NCBI GenBank assembly: GCA_038502055.1
Contig: JAXRKN010000045.1
Span: 5,106,501-5,170,500, forward strand
Source: Tanytarsus gracilentus
Lineage: Eukaryota > Arthropoda > Insecta > Diptera > Chironomidae
Direction: 5' to 3'
DNA: 64,000 nt
Below, piece after piece: positions 23,243-37,265 of the stretch; the stretch's first letter is position 1; every line of letters starts with the position of its first letter. The notes beneath the pieces are model-generated. The model saw only the letters and a program-made list of their open reading frames with translations. It did no database searches and was not told the DNA's origin. Position numbers and translations under genes: made by a program.

Positions 23243-26200
23243 GATTTTTTTATGCACTTTTAACACTTTTAAATATTTTTTCGTATTAAGTTTTTATTCC
23301 ATGTGATTTTTAATAATTTTTCAAAATATTTTTTCCACTTTAATTATTTTCAAATTATTTATTTTTATTGTATTTTAAACACCACACAAAAGAATATCCA
23401 CCAACTTTTGATCAATGCCAAATTTGGTTTAAGAACGAACAAAGACGTGTGTACGGATTGAGACACGAAAGACGAATGCTTGTGTAAGCTCACAAAATAA
23501 ACTCAACTTGCGAATGTTTCAATGTTTTTAATGTTTCATGCATGAACTCCATGTGTCTGTGTGTTGTTGTTGATGATGTCATTGATTTTTCTCCTCTTTC
23601 ACCTCTCCATTCATGCTACTCGCTCTGTCTGTCTCTTCGCTTTTATTATTTTATCAAACTGCACACGCATGGTGGTTGAAGTATTTTTTTGCTCTTGCCG
23701 CTTGTTGTGTAATTACATTGAAATATTCTCTTTCAAAAGCAATTGACAGGTAAAATAACATGGAAAACATGCTTGAGGGACAATAATTGCAATAATTTCC
23801 TTTTGCTGCTTGAAGTTCTTGTGATAAATTAATTTTTTATGTTCCGTCAATAAATTTTTATTTTTTTGTGTTTCATGAAGAATTTTTTAAGATTAAATTT
23901 TAATGAAGAAATTTTGTGATTCAATTAATGAATAATTTTTAAATTGATATTCATGTACTAAAAAAATAAGAAAAACCGCAAAATATTGAAAAAAAATGAA
24001 AACTAGATTCATATATTTTATGTATTATTATAATTGAACCTAAATAATGTGAAATTTTTTTTTTAAATTTTCAAAATGTTTAATTTAAAGGCACAAAAAG
24101 TTTAGAAAGATAAAGTTTAAATCTTAATAATTTAGAAAAAAATAAAGTTATATCATCTCGATGATGAGAGTTACTAAAAAATTAAAAAATTGTCAAAAAC
24201 ATGTCATTAAATTTTTCTTGAGGGGACAACCGTGCATTTAAGCTATGAACAAAATCCACCGTCTCAAAAACATCGAACATGATGAAAAAACATTCAAAAA
24301 ACATTCAAAAAACATTGATCATCATGAAAGCGCTTTTCTTCAATAAATTTCTTCAGGGAAATGTTAAAAATGATTTTCTCCATGATAAAATTTTGCTTTA
24401 TTTTCTGATTGAATGATTAGCAAAAAATAATTTATGTTATAATCTTTGTTCAAATTGATTTAATTTTTTTTCAAAGACTGCAAGTTGAATTTTTTCATGA
24501 AATTTAGTTCAAAAGTTTTAAATTTGTAAAATCATAAATTTTCTCACATATAATTAACTTTAATAACATCTCCTTAAATGTGATGCTGACACAATTTTAT
24601 GAAACTGTAACATGAAAACTCAATTAATCCACAAATCGATGCATTATTAAACTCAAACGTTGACTATTGAAGGCCAAATTAGGCATGTCGTGATCTACAA
24701 AAGCAAAACTCATTTTTAATTTATGCTTAACAACAATTATTCGCACATTTATAGATTCTCCGCCGTCATAAGTGCGCCGTACTGTCTGCATGTCTTTCTT
24801 GTTAATTGAAAAGGCGCCAAGCAATGTTGAGACAATTAAATTCCTTCTTTTTTCACCCGCTCCGCATGCGAATATGAATGAAAGTTTTACTCGACTCCAA
24901 TTGCGTTCATAAAATTGTTAGAAGGATGAAAAACTTCACATCTGCCATCCTTTGTCCTCGTGCGATCAATAAAAAAGATCAAAAATAATTTTGAATGAAT
25001 AAAATTCAGGTTCAGAAATTTAAACAAAATTTAGATTTAGAGTTTTTTAAAGAATTAAATTTGAACGCATGATTTATGGTAATTTTCTCAATTTTTTATC
25101 ACAACTCACATATCGAACTTTTAATGTTCAACAAAGCCAATAATTACTCGCCTTCCCACTTATTTTGCGACAACCAACCATAAACTTTTTACGATCGAAA
25201 TATTGAGTGCTGAAAATTAATTTTTATGGCGAGACGGCAATAACTTAAAAATTCGATCGATAGCAGAGAGTGCAAGGAATTCCTGAAATGCGTGAGTTTT
25301 GACATTATGCCATATTTCACGACATCCTGCAAAAAACATTAAAAAACTCTCGCTGGCGACAAAAATTTCCATTTCGTGTCATCATGAAATACAAACTCGA
25401 CCATGAATTTCATGAAAATGATAGTTAACAATAGTAATTAGAATTTTTAGACCCCTTTATGAATATTCGTGAAAAAAGTTAATTTATTGATGATAAACAT
25501 CAGAGGAGGGGGAGGAAAAATGTTGTCGATGGGTTGGCACCACCTACAAAATTATTATGACTTGTTGGATGCATTTATTTTTTCAAGTAATGAGTTATTT
25601 GAGAAAAGGCTGACCATAAAATTAATTTAAGAGAAATTCGAAGAAAGAAATACTTAAACTTGAATATTGAATGAAATTTTTGAATAAATTTTACTACAAT
25701 TTAACTCAACCCTCAGTAAACATAAAAAAATTCAACCAAACAAATTAATAAATATGAAAATTTCTCGCTTACGGAAGTTAATAAAAGTGTTCAATATGAA
25801 TAATAAATTACAAAGTGAAATAAGTGAATTTCATCGAGCCCAACAATAATCGAAACGTTAATCCGGCCGATAAAATGAATAAAAACTCCGCGTGTGAACT
25901 TGAACTCAACAATATTGTTTAAGAGTTTCCTGTGTGGAAATGCAGGTGAATTTTTTTCATATGAGAATTTTATGTAAACAATTTATGTGTTCCATAAATC
26001 ATTGAGCAATTTTTGTGTAAATTACATTTATAAAATAATTTCAATTAAAATTGAAAATTTATTGCATGAAAATTAATTTCGCTGCGAAAATATTTTCACA
26101 ATTAAAAAGGGTTGAAAAACTCAAGAGAACCTAAAAATTCGGCAAATTTAAATGTAGGAATTCATCATGCCATTTAATCGTTCATCATTTGAGAGCACTT

Positions 26201-29200
26201 GAGCATTATTTGAGCGAGAAATGAAGGAATTACGCCAATTTTTGAAAGCTAAATGCCGTGATCGTGTCGAGCTATTTTTTCGAGGGCTGATGAGTGGCCT
26301 ATAAAAAAAGTGGGAAGGAATTCCAATTTTCCAACATCGCGTCGTGTCCCCGAAATGATTACAATGTGAGAGATTTCAGTTCAAATTTAGCTGCGAGGTA
26401 TTTTAGGCGTGAAAATGTTTAAAAGGTTGACAAGGGATGAAAACTTTATTTGTAAATTTATTTTTAAAATTTAAAAAAAAAATTTTTTATTTTATTTGAA
26501 TTTGAAATATTTTCAGTTTTCACCCCTTGACATACAAATTTATCGCCTGACGCCATTCATTCGTCTCATTTAATAATATTGATTCAATTTGTTTAAAGAA
26601 TTTTTTTGGTCCTATTTGCTCTCCACAGCATTCAAAATTTTATTGCGCTATAAAATCAATTTTTTCAACATGAATAAAAATCTAAAGTAAAAAATCGAAT
26701 TCTTGTTAAAGAATTCATTGCCAAAAATTTTTTCGAGTCCTTTACGATGCGTTCAATAAAGGATAAAAAGATTTTCAAGGTCGAAACCCTCAGGCCACAA
26801 TCATCATCCCCTCCGTAAAATTTTTTATGCAAACAAAATTACGTCAATTTTTATTTCATTTGGTTCGTGCATGTTTTTTTGAGTAAAGTAAATCCCCGAT
26901 TTTGACTTTTATTGACTATAATGTCGACCTATAACATCTGCATAATGATTATTGCAAATTTTATGCAACGAAAGGCTATAATCTTCATTATATGTCGGAA
27001 GAGTCTGCAATACCATCTGTTGGATGCCGTAAAAGTCACGTTGGGATGAAATAATAAGTTTTCTATCATGTAAAGACATTATAAAGTTTAATTAAATTAA
27101 ATCTTAAAAAAATTAAATTTGAAATCCAAAAATTGTTTTAAACATAAAAAATAATTAAAATCTTTAGCATGAAACTTCCACAATTTTAAATTAATTAAAT
27201 TGTTTTTCATCACGAACAAAGAACTTCGAATGACACACGACATAGTTACACAATAACCGTTCAATGATTTTTATTAATGCTTTCATTTTAAAATTGATTG
27301 ATTCTAAAGTGTTGATGGGGAAATTGCTGTTCGTCGCCATTTTAGCTGTGTACACTAAGCAGCACGTTATGTGCAAAAAAGAAGAAGAAGAGGAAAACTT
27401 TTTTCCAGACAGGAAATGATTTTGTTTATAAATAAATTTTCTTCTTCCTCAACTAATGCACTTAAAATTGTTTGCATTTCAGGAGGGAATTTTTGTTATA
27501 TAAACTCGCGAGAAACCAAAGAAACGAAATTATCGATAAATTTTGACGAGGGTTAAATGGAAAAACACTGCAAAGTCGATTTTTAATGGAATTAATTATT
27601 TCTGGAAATTAAAAAGTTTGTCGAATAATCTTTAATTATTTCTTTAAGATTTTCTTTTGGTTGTATTTAGTTTCGCCCAAGGCATCTATTCGTTCATCCA
27701 TTTCGTTTCCGATTCTTCAATTTCCTTTCAACACCAACTCGTGCATTAACTCAGACGTCAATCATTTTTCTTTCTGCGGTAAAATCAACCAATAAATTTG
27801 AATAAATGCGCGGAAGTTGTAGAAATATTTGCAAAATATGGAAATCAAAGATTGTCACAAGATGAGTGTGTTGAGGGTATTTTTAGATTGGCTCTTAGAA
27901 AAAAATAAAATAAAAATCGATTAGGTGGTGAATCTCGTCTTGGTCATTTAAAAAGTAAAATTTAACTGCATCAAAATCAGAAAACATCAAATTTAAAATA
28001 ATTAATCCCTAAATCCAACTTTTTTGCTCTTTAATCCCTCAAACCATCTTTTTTATTTTAAGCTTTCTTGAACCTCAAATTTTGAGAAAACATCTTTGCG
28101 AAAACCATAAATCCAATAAAAAGTAATTAATCAGAAAACTCACCCACATTGTAACGTAAACTCCAAAAAACTTATATTGTTGATTTAATCTCGCTCAACT
28201 TCGAAGATGTTAACTTTTCATCAGAAAGGTTCAAATCGACTTCTTGAAGCACTTGAATATTGTCGAAAATAAAAAATTGGTCAGAAGAGGCGAAAAAGTC
28301 ACCTCGAAATATTTTTTATTGATTTTGATAATCAAATTAAATTCAATTGAGGTGAAAAATTCTTTTAACGTTTTGAAGTGTCCAAGGGATGAATTTTCAG
28401 AATTTTAACGAACATTTTTAAAGTTTTCATTATAAAGTTTTTCGATTTTGTTTGACTTTCACTTTGAATTGAAATTACGCCATGAATATAAATTTTTATA
28501 TGCTACTTGTAGAAACTACAATTGAACTTATTTCGCATACTCACTTGAGACTTACACAATGGCTTTTTCCTTTCTTTTCCTGTTCACAATGCCACTCGAC
28601 AAGGAAAGAATGATTTTATTTTTAGTCGGGGGTTGGACTAAAAAATGGATTTGATAATGGAGTTTTTTTAAAAAGTTAAAATAATATTTTACAAAAAAGT
28701 TACCATGAAAATCTAGAATTTTTTATTTTAAATTAAACATTCGAACCCATTTTAAAATGCTTAAAGTCAAACATTTATTTGAGTAATTCCAAATTTTAGA
28801 CTTACCATTCTTGTGATTGTAAAATTCTACTTTTAAATTCTTCTATGTCATTGTAATGAAAATGAACGATATTCACGATTTTTTTGCTCCACTTAACTTT
28901 CGGCATTGACAATATGGTTTTTCATTCATTGTGGAAAAAAATCTTTTCAATGACGGAAGAAAAGATGAAAGAAAATTTTAATGTGAGGAAATTCGAGGAC
29001 AAATCTTTAAGAAAGACGAGATTCATGTTAAATTGATTGACAATTTTGTGGCTTGAGAAATTTATTATGAATAATGAGAAAAATTATATTAATTTTTTTT
29101 GATACAACTTTAATCTTGAATATTGTGACTTAAATTTATGAGTTCTGAATTTAATTTAAATAAAATCTAGATTTAAATTTTTTTAAATAAAATTATCTTT

Positions 29201-32200
29201 AGCTCGTTAAGCTTTTCTCTTTCTTCCTCGGACGTTTTTTCTCTTCTTGACTGAAGCGTTATGAAAGAAAATCCAATAACTATGGAAATCAGAGAGTAAA
29301 ATATCAAGAAGAGCTTAAAAGGTCAAATTTAAAACTCCGTTACGTAAATTTTTTAAAGTAAATTCTTAGATTTTAATCGGTCATTGTATTTTTAAAAAAG
29401 TTTTTGATTTTTTCACCTAACTTCATAACGAATCCTTCCTATGAATGTAAAATTTTTCAAGTAATTGCTTCAGGAATCGACTTATGAAAAATGATTTTTC
29501 GTCTTATTCCTCAACTTTTCTTTAATTCGCCATCTATGAAAGGATGAAAAGTCTTTCTTATGTCAATTTTGTACAGCAAAGTTATTAAATATGAATAATG
29601 TCTCGTCATACTTTTCTGGGTGAGAAAAAAAAAAGTCGGAAGCAATTAAGTAAGAGGATGAGCTATGAAATATTAAGCAGTGTATTGATCAAAAATTTCC
29701 TTGTAAAAAATCGATAAAAATGTGATTGGTTTTAGTCAGCAATTTTATTCAGGTAACTCTAAATATTTTTAATTTTATGGACATTTTAGTTTGATTTTAA
29801 GTGAGTCGAGAATTGAAAAATCATAAAAAATTTCCTTGTTTACTTTTAAATATAAAAACTTTACATCTAAAATTTATTAACCTCAAGTAAAATTTAATCT
29901 TTGGAACGCTTTAAAATTTATAGGGCCAAACTATCTCGATGTGCATGCATTTAATATTTAACCACTAAGTGATACGATGACCTAAAAGTAAATTTACAAA
30001 TCTCATGTAATATTACAGCAATTCCAATTTTCCTTATTGTGCATTTGGCTGAGTGCCAAAAATCCTAAAATGCATCTCGCACTCTCAGAACGTATTGCAA
30101 GCTCAGTTGAACTACTTATATTGTTTATTTACTCGACAATGGACATAAGTGATGGAACATTCATAGCAAAGTGAAGTTGTGAAATGTACCATTCGGTTCA
30201 ATGCACTTTTTCGACATCCTTTCTAAAAATAGCCTCGGGGAGTGTTCAAGAAGAATTTTTTATGTTAAACATGGAGCGCAGAGGAGAGGAACTAGCAATA
30301 TTCCTAATATATGGGTATTGCAATAACTATAATGAGTTACCACCCTTTGATACAGTGTAAAGATGAGTCAAGGGATGAAAATTTTTTATTGCAAAATATT
30401 TTTTTTTGAATAGATTTTTATAAAATTTAAATAATTTTACCCAATTAAAATTTTACGCCATGCCTGACAGCTTTTAGTGTTCTGTGTCTTGTTCATCTTA
30501 AGCTCATCCGACGATGTCAGAATGATTTTTTTTCTTCATTAAATTTTCTCTCTCAAGTTATCGTTTGAGTTTTGTGATAGTGAAAAATAAATTTAATATT
30601 ATGTGATAGATAAAGTCATGACTGCAGTATTTTTTTAAGAGATGTGAAAATCTTCTCAAGAGATGAAAAATGTCTTAAGCTTCAGTGCAGGAAAAGAAAA
30701 CACTTCCTTAAAATTAAAGCGAGAGAATTTCAAAATTGAATGACACACTGGCAAAAATCAAGAGAGATTCGTCTTTCAAAGCATTTCCCATCCAGACAGC
30801 AATGCATTAAAATAATAAAATTTACGCAAAAATAAAAAGAAAGAATCTTGTTTGAAATGTAAAATTATATGTTGTGAGGATAATTTGAGACAATTTCAAA
30901 CAGAGAAAATGAAGACGTGGGGAAGACAGGATGTTTTTGAATTTTAACCCTCATGCGAGTGAACGAATTGCAATGTAAAATTTTTTACACGCGAATTGAG
31001 GGTGGGTTTTATTTGCATGTGAGTACATACATAAAATTTTATAGAATGATTTGAGTGGAAATTTTAAGGAGCAAAGTTGCTGAAATATCAACTAAAATTT
31101 AATTTTTTTAAAAATGTTTTGAGCAGAAATAAAATGGCAAAAAGTTAATTATAAAAAAAATTAAATCATTGATTGGAAATATTGAAATTTTTAAGGATTC
31201 GAACCTTTATTTTTTATAACAATTTTTGTTCATCAAATAATTTTATCAAAATTCAACATTTGATTCAAAAATATTTCCATCTGCTCTAAAAACTCGAACA
31301 CAAAATAGTTTCATATATTTTTTTTTGATAAATGCGTTATTTTAATAGTGCAATTTTTTCAGTATTGCCTCAACCGTAGAACTATGAGGAAATGAGAAAT
31401 GGCATGCCTCACTGATAAATTATGCTAGATAACGAAAAAAACACCAAATAAAAATATTTCAAAGCGCTACCGTTGCACTTTTCACCACCAAATAAATTCA
31501 CTTGAGTGAGTGTGTTTGGAATGAAAAATATCAACCCCTAATAAGAGAGAAATAAATTCGTATTCAGCAGAGGAGATTTGACACACCTGTCTTGTCATTT
31601 TATATTGTTTTCGACACACTTTAGATTGTTTCGAAAAATTCTTCGCTTCTGTGAGGAGGAAGAAAAGTAGAAAACATATGCATTTGCCACATTAAACACA
31701 AACTATGCGGGCGTGATGGTAGAGAGAAAATGAAAAGGGTTGCATAGGTTTGCATTTTTACGCTCTACCATTTCACCGCAAAATGTGAAAATTTAAAATT
31801 CAAATTATATATGTGAAAGTAAATTTAATTCAGTGAATGTTTTTCGCAAATATTTTTACTAGCTGGTTTTTTGCTGAAATTTATTTTTATTAAAAAACTA
31901 ATTTTTTTGTTCACTGCACTGATAGATTTTTAAAACGCAATGTTATTTTACATTTTAATGAAAGTTTTTCTCTTAAATTTAACACATAAAATTTCAAAGT
32001 AAAATTTTTTCAATGTAATAATCTAAAAATACGGCAGACATGTTCCTTATATTACAATCATATCCAGTAAAACTACATTGTTATCAAACATGAATTTTCC
32101 TTTTTATTTTCTGTTTCTAGAGTGTTAAAGAGGAGAAAAAGAAACAATAACGAAAACTTAATATTTTATGTATGAGACTCAGACAGAATGCAATTCCCAT

Positions 32201-32861
32201 GAGATGATTGTTGAGAATATTGAATTTTTTATAAAAACGCGTGAAACATATTTATTTACATTATATTACGGAGTTAAGAAGTAAAAGATTCTTGGAAAAA
32301 GTATTGACTCAATTTTTTTAGAGTTTTTTGAAGAATTATGTTTTAAATCAAATTTTTTTATGCATATTTTAAAGTTTTTTAAAAAATGGGGAGAAACTTC
32401 TTTAAAAATAAAAATTAATTACTTTTTATTAATTTATCATTTATTATACAAAATTAGTGATAGATCATCCTTTTATAAATTTTTATAAACTTAAACATTT
32501 TTTAAAATTTGATTTTTTAAATGAATTTCCTTCTTCCATCCCTTCCTTATTTTTCAGATTATTAAGTTTTTAGAATTTTACTATTAAAAATTAAATTATA
32601 AATTTATAAAATTAAATTATAAATTTATATTTTTACAAAAGAAATTAAAATTTTCAATTCACTTTAAACCTTATAGAAACTGTCTATGGCTATCACTTTA
32701 AGTGCTTTAATATTTGATCAAAAAAAAATAAACTTAATGGAAATTCTTTTAATAAAAGCAACAGGAAGAAATAATGAATAAACTTTTTTCGAAAAAAATA
32801 TTTTCTTCATGTGACTATACAAAAAAATCCTTGTAAAAATTCTCAAACATCTACGAAAACT
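23243..32861. other. Gene-poor AT-rich region
   Basis: About 9.6 kb with no supportable exon on either strand. The first ~230 bases would hold the 5' UTR and promoter of the signal-peptide exon, but no TATA box at a sensible distance was found. Visible repeats are an ACATTCAAAAA run near 24290-24320, a palindrome at 26429-26531, and a 21-bp duplication at about 32587-32628. Confidence 0.55.
26429..26531. repeat. 103-bp palindrome with GACAAGGGATGAAAAC ends
   Basis: The 16-base arms at 26429-26444 and 26516-26531 are complementary except for two positions and enclose an AT-rich core. The termini resemble those of the palindrome at 45652-45706 and, more loosely, the hAT-like MITE at 8965-9096 (CCAGGGATGAGAAC). 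No clear target duplication is visible. Confidence 0.6.
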
Positions 32862-35461
32862 TTAGTTTTGTTTCTTTCCATTCACCATTCTATCCTTCAC
32901 ATTTTCCTCATTGTTGTTAGCTAAAAGTTTCTTCGCTTTTTGCTTCTTCTTGTGATCATCAATGTAAGCTTTCGTGTAGAAGCGACCGAAAAGTACCTAA
33001 AAGAAAAAATGTGATGGATTAAGTAGCAAAAATAATTAAAAAATCATTAAAGGAGCTTTTGATGGAGTTGAGGTGGATTTAGGTTAAAAGAAAAATTTCC
33101 TGTTTATAAAATGCATTTTTTTCTCATAAACTCACCAAGAATGAAACCATGTAGCCACACAGTGTGTACTGCATCCAAAGTGGAAAATCGCAATCAATAC
33201 GAAGTCCATTAAATCCAAGGATCAACGCGCCAGCAAACTGAATCTATATTGGAAATATTATAACATAAAGTTCAGTGCAATAATCGGAGATTAAAAGCTT
33301 TCCGTCAAATTGTGTTAGAAGAAGAAATAACCTGCTTAAGTTATTAATGTCAGACATGACATTGACACTGTTAAAGGGTTTGGCAAACACGATTTGTGTA
33401 GGATGATAAAAATTTATGATTAAAAATTTAACTTGTTGAAAAAAATTTTTTTGTAGCAAATTAACTTGTGGAAATCTTTTAATTTTTTCTCAATTTTCAT
33501 TTAAAAAGTTTCTTCTTAAAAATTTATTTTTGTTGTCTTACCAATTGAATGATGGTCAAATATTTTTTCCACCACAAATATTTGTTCATATGTGGTCCGA
33601 TAGCTGATAATCCATAATAGCTGTACATGAGCACGTGAATGAATGAGTTTACGATTGCAGGCATGGCAGCTGAAGAATTAAGTGAAAATCAGATTAAATT
33701 AAAGAAATAAAATTTGGTTAACTAAGAACTAAAAAATAATTTCAATTCGTTAATGAATTAATTCAGGACAATTAATTTTTTTATTATTTAACCATTAATT
33801 AGTTAATTTAAAAAATTAATTTACTTGTTAGGTTTTAATTATTTTTACTCACTCGATCCACTAGGAACCCACTTAACGCCGATCCACCAAAAGGCAAACA
33901 TTGTTGAGTGATGATAAATGTGCAGGAATGACAATTGATTATCTTTTTTACGCAAGATAAAGAAAAATGTGTCGCTGAATTCCAGGAGTTTTGAAAAGTA
34001 GTACCACCAAACAGCTGACACGATCTAAAAATAGCGAGACGGATTTCAAAATATTTTATTTTAATGTATAATTTATCTAAAAATAAAATGAAAATGTCCA
34101 AATACGAAAAATGTCATAAATTTTTGCCCTTAACATTCATTCGAACAGTTTCAATGCTAAAAATTTCTTTAAAAAAACTCAAATCGTAAAATGCAGATTA
34201 CATCACAATGTCGTTCGAACGCATGAGTAAAATAAATGCAAATAAGTTTGACACTCTTTTCTCATTATGAATCTCATCTTTTTGTTGATGCAGCGCGACG
34301 CTGACCTTATAACACATTTTAAGTACCAACCTGCATTTCATCGGGAGTCGATACTTGCCGACAAGGCTCGCAGAATAAACTGTAATTCAGTCTTATTGAT
34401 GCGGTCAACAGTTGCCAGAAAATGTAGAAATTCAGTCCGGCCATGGCTAAATTGTACACGACTAAAAACCCATTCAACTTGAAAGGCTTTCGACTGAAAA
34501 AATAAATAAATAATTAATGATAAATTTTAACGGCACGCGAATGTGCATCGCAAATTCCAGCTGAATCTTGAACTGCGAGCAATCATGACAGTAAGAAAAA
34601 ACTCATCTTTTATGATTGCATCATCAGTGCATTTTTGCTACGGTTTGTTTGGTGCTTTACGCTTAGATTTGATGCATAAAGTTAGTTGTTATTACTTGCG
34701 TGTAAATTGGAAAATTTTATGAGTAAGAAATTTTTAAAAATGTATTGTGTCGCAGATTTTTAAACTTAAAAAGTTTCATTCCTTGATTTTTAAACGGAAT
34801 CACCATAAAACCTCAGAAAACGAAGAATGCTTTCAAGTAACACCTGATCTCTATAAAATCTAATTTATCTTGTGCTAATGACGATTCTCACATGAATGAT
34901 TTTTAATCCCACATGCGGACACAGAAAAAAGTCCATTAAAGTTTGAATTTTCGCTCTGAAAAATTTCTTCCACTCAAATTTATTCGAATATTTTAAAATT
35001 TCTATGTCCACATGTGGTTTCAAGCTAGTTTCGAATTGTTCGTGCACTTCCTTAAAAAGATCAAAACGGCATCGTAAAAATTTTCATATTAACCGTTCAA
35101 CCTTCGCAGTCAACATTTTTTTCAAGATCACTATTGTGAAATACCGGAAAGTTGTAAAAAAGTTAAATAATAAAATTGAGAGAGAAAGTTTGCTGACACA
35201 TAAAGTTCAACTCAGCTGTAGCTCATTAAAATTTCGTCTCAAGGTTAACTGGAAGTTGTGTAACTGAAGAGAAAAAATTTCTCTACTTTTTACTCACTTT
35301 CGCATGATTTTTGGACCTAAAAATACGGTTATGAGATAAATGATGATACCCCAGAATGTCGGCCATGGTGAGTCCACAAGAAGCCAGCCTTTTGATCGTG
35401 GATCGGTGAGTGTGAGCGTCCATTCGTAATAATCATGAAATCTTTGAATTAAACTCGCCAT
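32862..35461 (-). CDS. Very long chain fatty acid elongase (ELOVL, ELOVL4-like)
   Basis: Fatty-acid elongases are ER membrane 3-ketoacyl-CoA synthases that condense malonyl-CoA with a long acyl-CoA. Six exons: 35298-35461, 34331-34493, 33853-34024, 33542-33669, 33136-33243, 32862-32996. Phases agree and give 289 residues, a normal family length. Diagnostic motifs are NGF-x2-VYN in exon 2, KLLEFSDTFFFILRKK and the catalytic histidine box HIYHH in exon 3, and MYSYYGLSA plus KYLWWKKYLT in exon 4. The C-terminus is Lys-rich (DDHKKKQKAKK), as in ER-retained elongases. Exon 5 uses the acceptor at 33244-33245, restoring the family sequence IQLIQF. A 5' UTR acceptor at 35514-35515 shows that a non-coding first exon lies further right, possibly near 37.2 kb. 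The ELOVL4 affinity rests on the YSYYGL...KYLWWKKYLT block and is less certain than the family. Confidence 0.95.
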
Positions 35462-37159
35462 TTTTGAAAATTCTTATTCAAATACTTTTTTATGATTTTC
35501 TGTTCTTTTGTCACTGAAAAAAAAATCCAGGTGTTAAAAATATTTCATTGTAAATTATTGATGAATGTACTGAACAAAATGTTGAGAATATTTCCTTAAA
35601 ATTATTACTTCACACTTTGTAGTCAATAATTTTTTTTCATCTTAAATTATCGAACCTGAATTGCACATAAAAGACTTTAAATTAACTGCAATAGATCAGG
35701 CGAAATTTCTTATTTTACAACCTTGAGTAAGAAATATGTCAGAGATTTTTTATGATGATTAACACGAACGTGGTTTACAAAATATTTTTTATATTAATAA
35801 AATTTATTTGAAATTTTTTTTCTAGAATCTTTTTTAATCTAATTTTTGTGTCCTTGTTGTTTCAATCTTGACGGGATCAACAAAATTCTTCTTAGACTTC
35901 ATTATGAACATGGAAATCAATTTCTAACCAATAAAATTCTTATCCACAACGAACGTCGACCGGTTTTGTTACTGTAACTGAACAGAATCGAACAAATGTT
36001 GCGAATAAATTTTAAGAGTTTATTGATATCAAAAAATTCTACAAGAAAGTCGAACGAACTCTTGAGAATTAACATAATTCAAGCATGGCATGTGCACAAA
36101 TTTATTAAAATTTTAATGAAGATAAAAAATTTGTGATAAATTTGAGAGAATTAAAAACAAGAATTTTAATGAAAAACATCTTGAAAGTTTACGAATATTT
36201 TAAAATTTATATCACAATAAAGTGAAAATTTTTGGATCAATAACAAAAAATTAGAAAATATTTTTGTAAAAAATTTTAATTTTAATTTGTTATGCATTTG
36301 ACTATTTTTTATTTGTTTCTTATTTTTTTACACGTAGATTCTTCAATTTTGATTCGAACAAAAATCGTGCATAAAAGCTCACAAACCAACTCAAAAAAAA
36401 CTTTTATTTTAAACATGAAAAATTGCTAAAAATAAATTTTCCATCTTTCATTATTAGACACGTCGAGCCTCAATTTCCAAGCACTTCCATGCTGAAAATT
36501 TCCGTATTTGATTTTTACATCAATTTTCTTGCATAAAATGTCTGCCAGCGTGTCTAGACGTCAATGTAAATGGTGAAAAATATGTTTTGATTGTCGGTTT
36601 AAATAATTCATGCGATGGTTTTATGGAAAACTTTTTAATGCAAAGAAAATTTTCACTCATTAAAATTTCAATTGTCTACAAAATAATTGCTCAGCTGAAT
36701 TTTGAAGTCATTTGAAAATTTCTTAACAACGAAGAAATTTCTTTATGTTGGTTGAATTAATTATGCGATGTCGTAAACTTTTTATGTGACATTTTGTTAA
36801 TTATTCCAATGCATTCATCAAAATGTTTTATAATAGCTTTGATGATTTTAGTAATTTTTTTTCGGCTGAGAGGTCTTTGAAAAATTTAAGTGGATTGCAA
36901 CTGAAACTTCCGTATTTGATGCAAAAAAATTTGATAAGGATCGTGATCAGTTTAACGAATTTAAAATTTAAATAAACTTTAAGATTTTAATAAATTTGAC
37001 GGTTCCAGCCAAAGTTTTTAAAAAAATTCACCTTTAATTTTTTTTATTTTATTTTTATCACTAATTGAAGATGTTTAAATATTTTTCCACTTAATTCATT
37101 TTAATTTATTCTATGCTGTATTTTTAAATGAACAATTAAGTTCCACTTTATAATTTTTA

Positions 37160-37265
37160 TAACACACACTTCGATTGTCTGACTGAACTTTTATTTTTCA
37201 GGTGTTAACTCCGCGATCACTGACGATCAACTGACACAGAACGAATCGAGTCAGATAGCAGCTGA
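37160..37265 (-). promoter_or_regulatory. Candidate elongase promoter and first exon
   Basis: This GC-richer patch, in an otherwise AT-rich stretch, contains two Inr-like TCAGT(C/T) motifs on the minus strand: TCAGTT at 37229-37234 and TCAGTC near 37180. It is about 1.7 kb upstream of the elongase 5' UTR acceptor at 35514. No TATA box is present at -31, and the donor site cannot be fixed. The link to the elongase is inferred from position and strand only. Confidence 0.25.
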
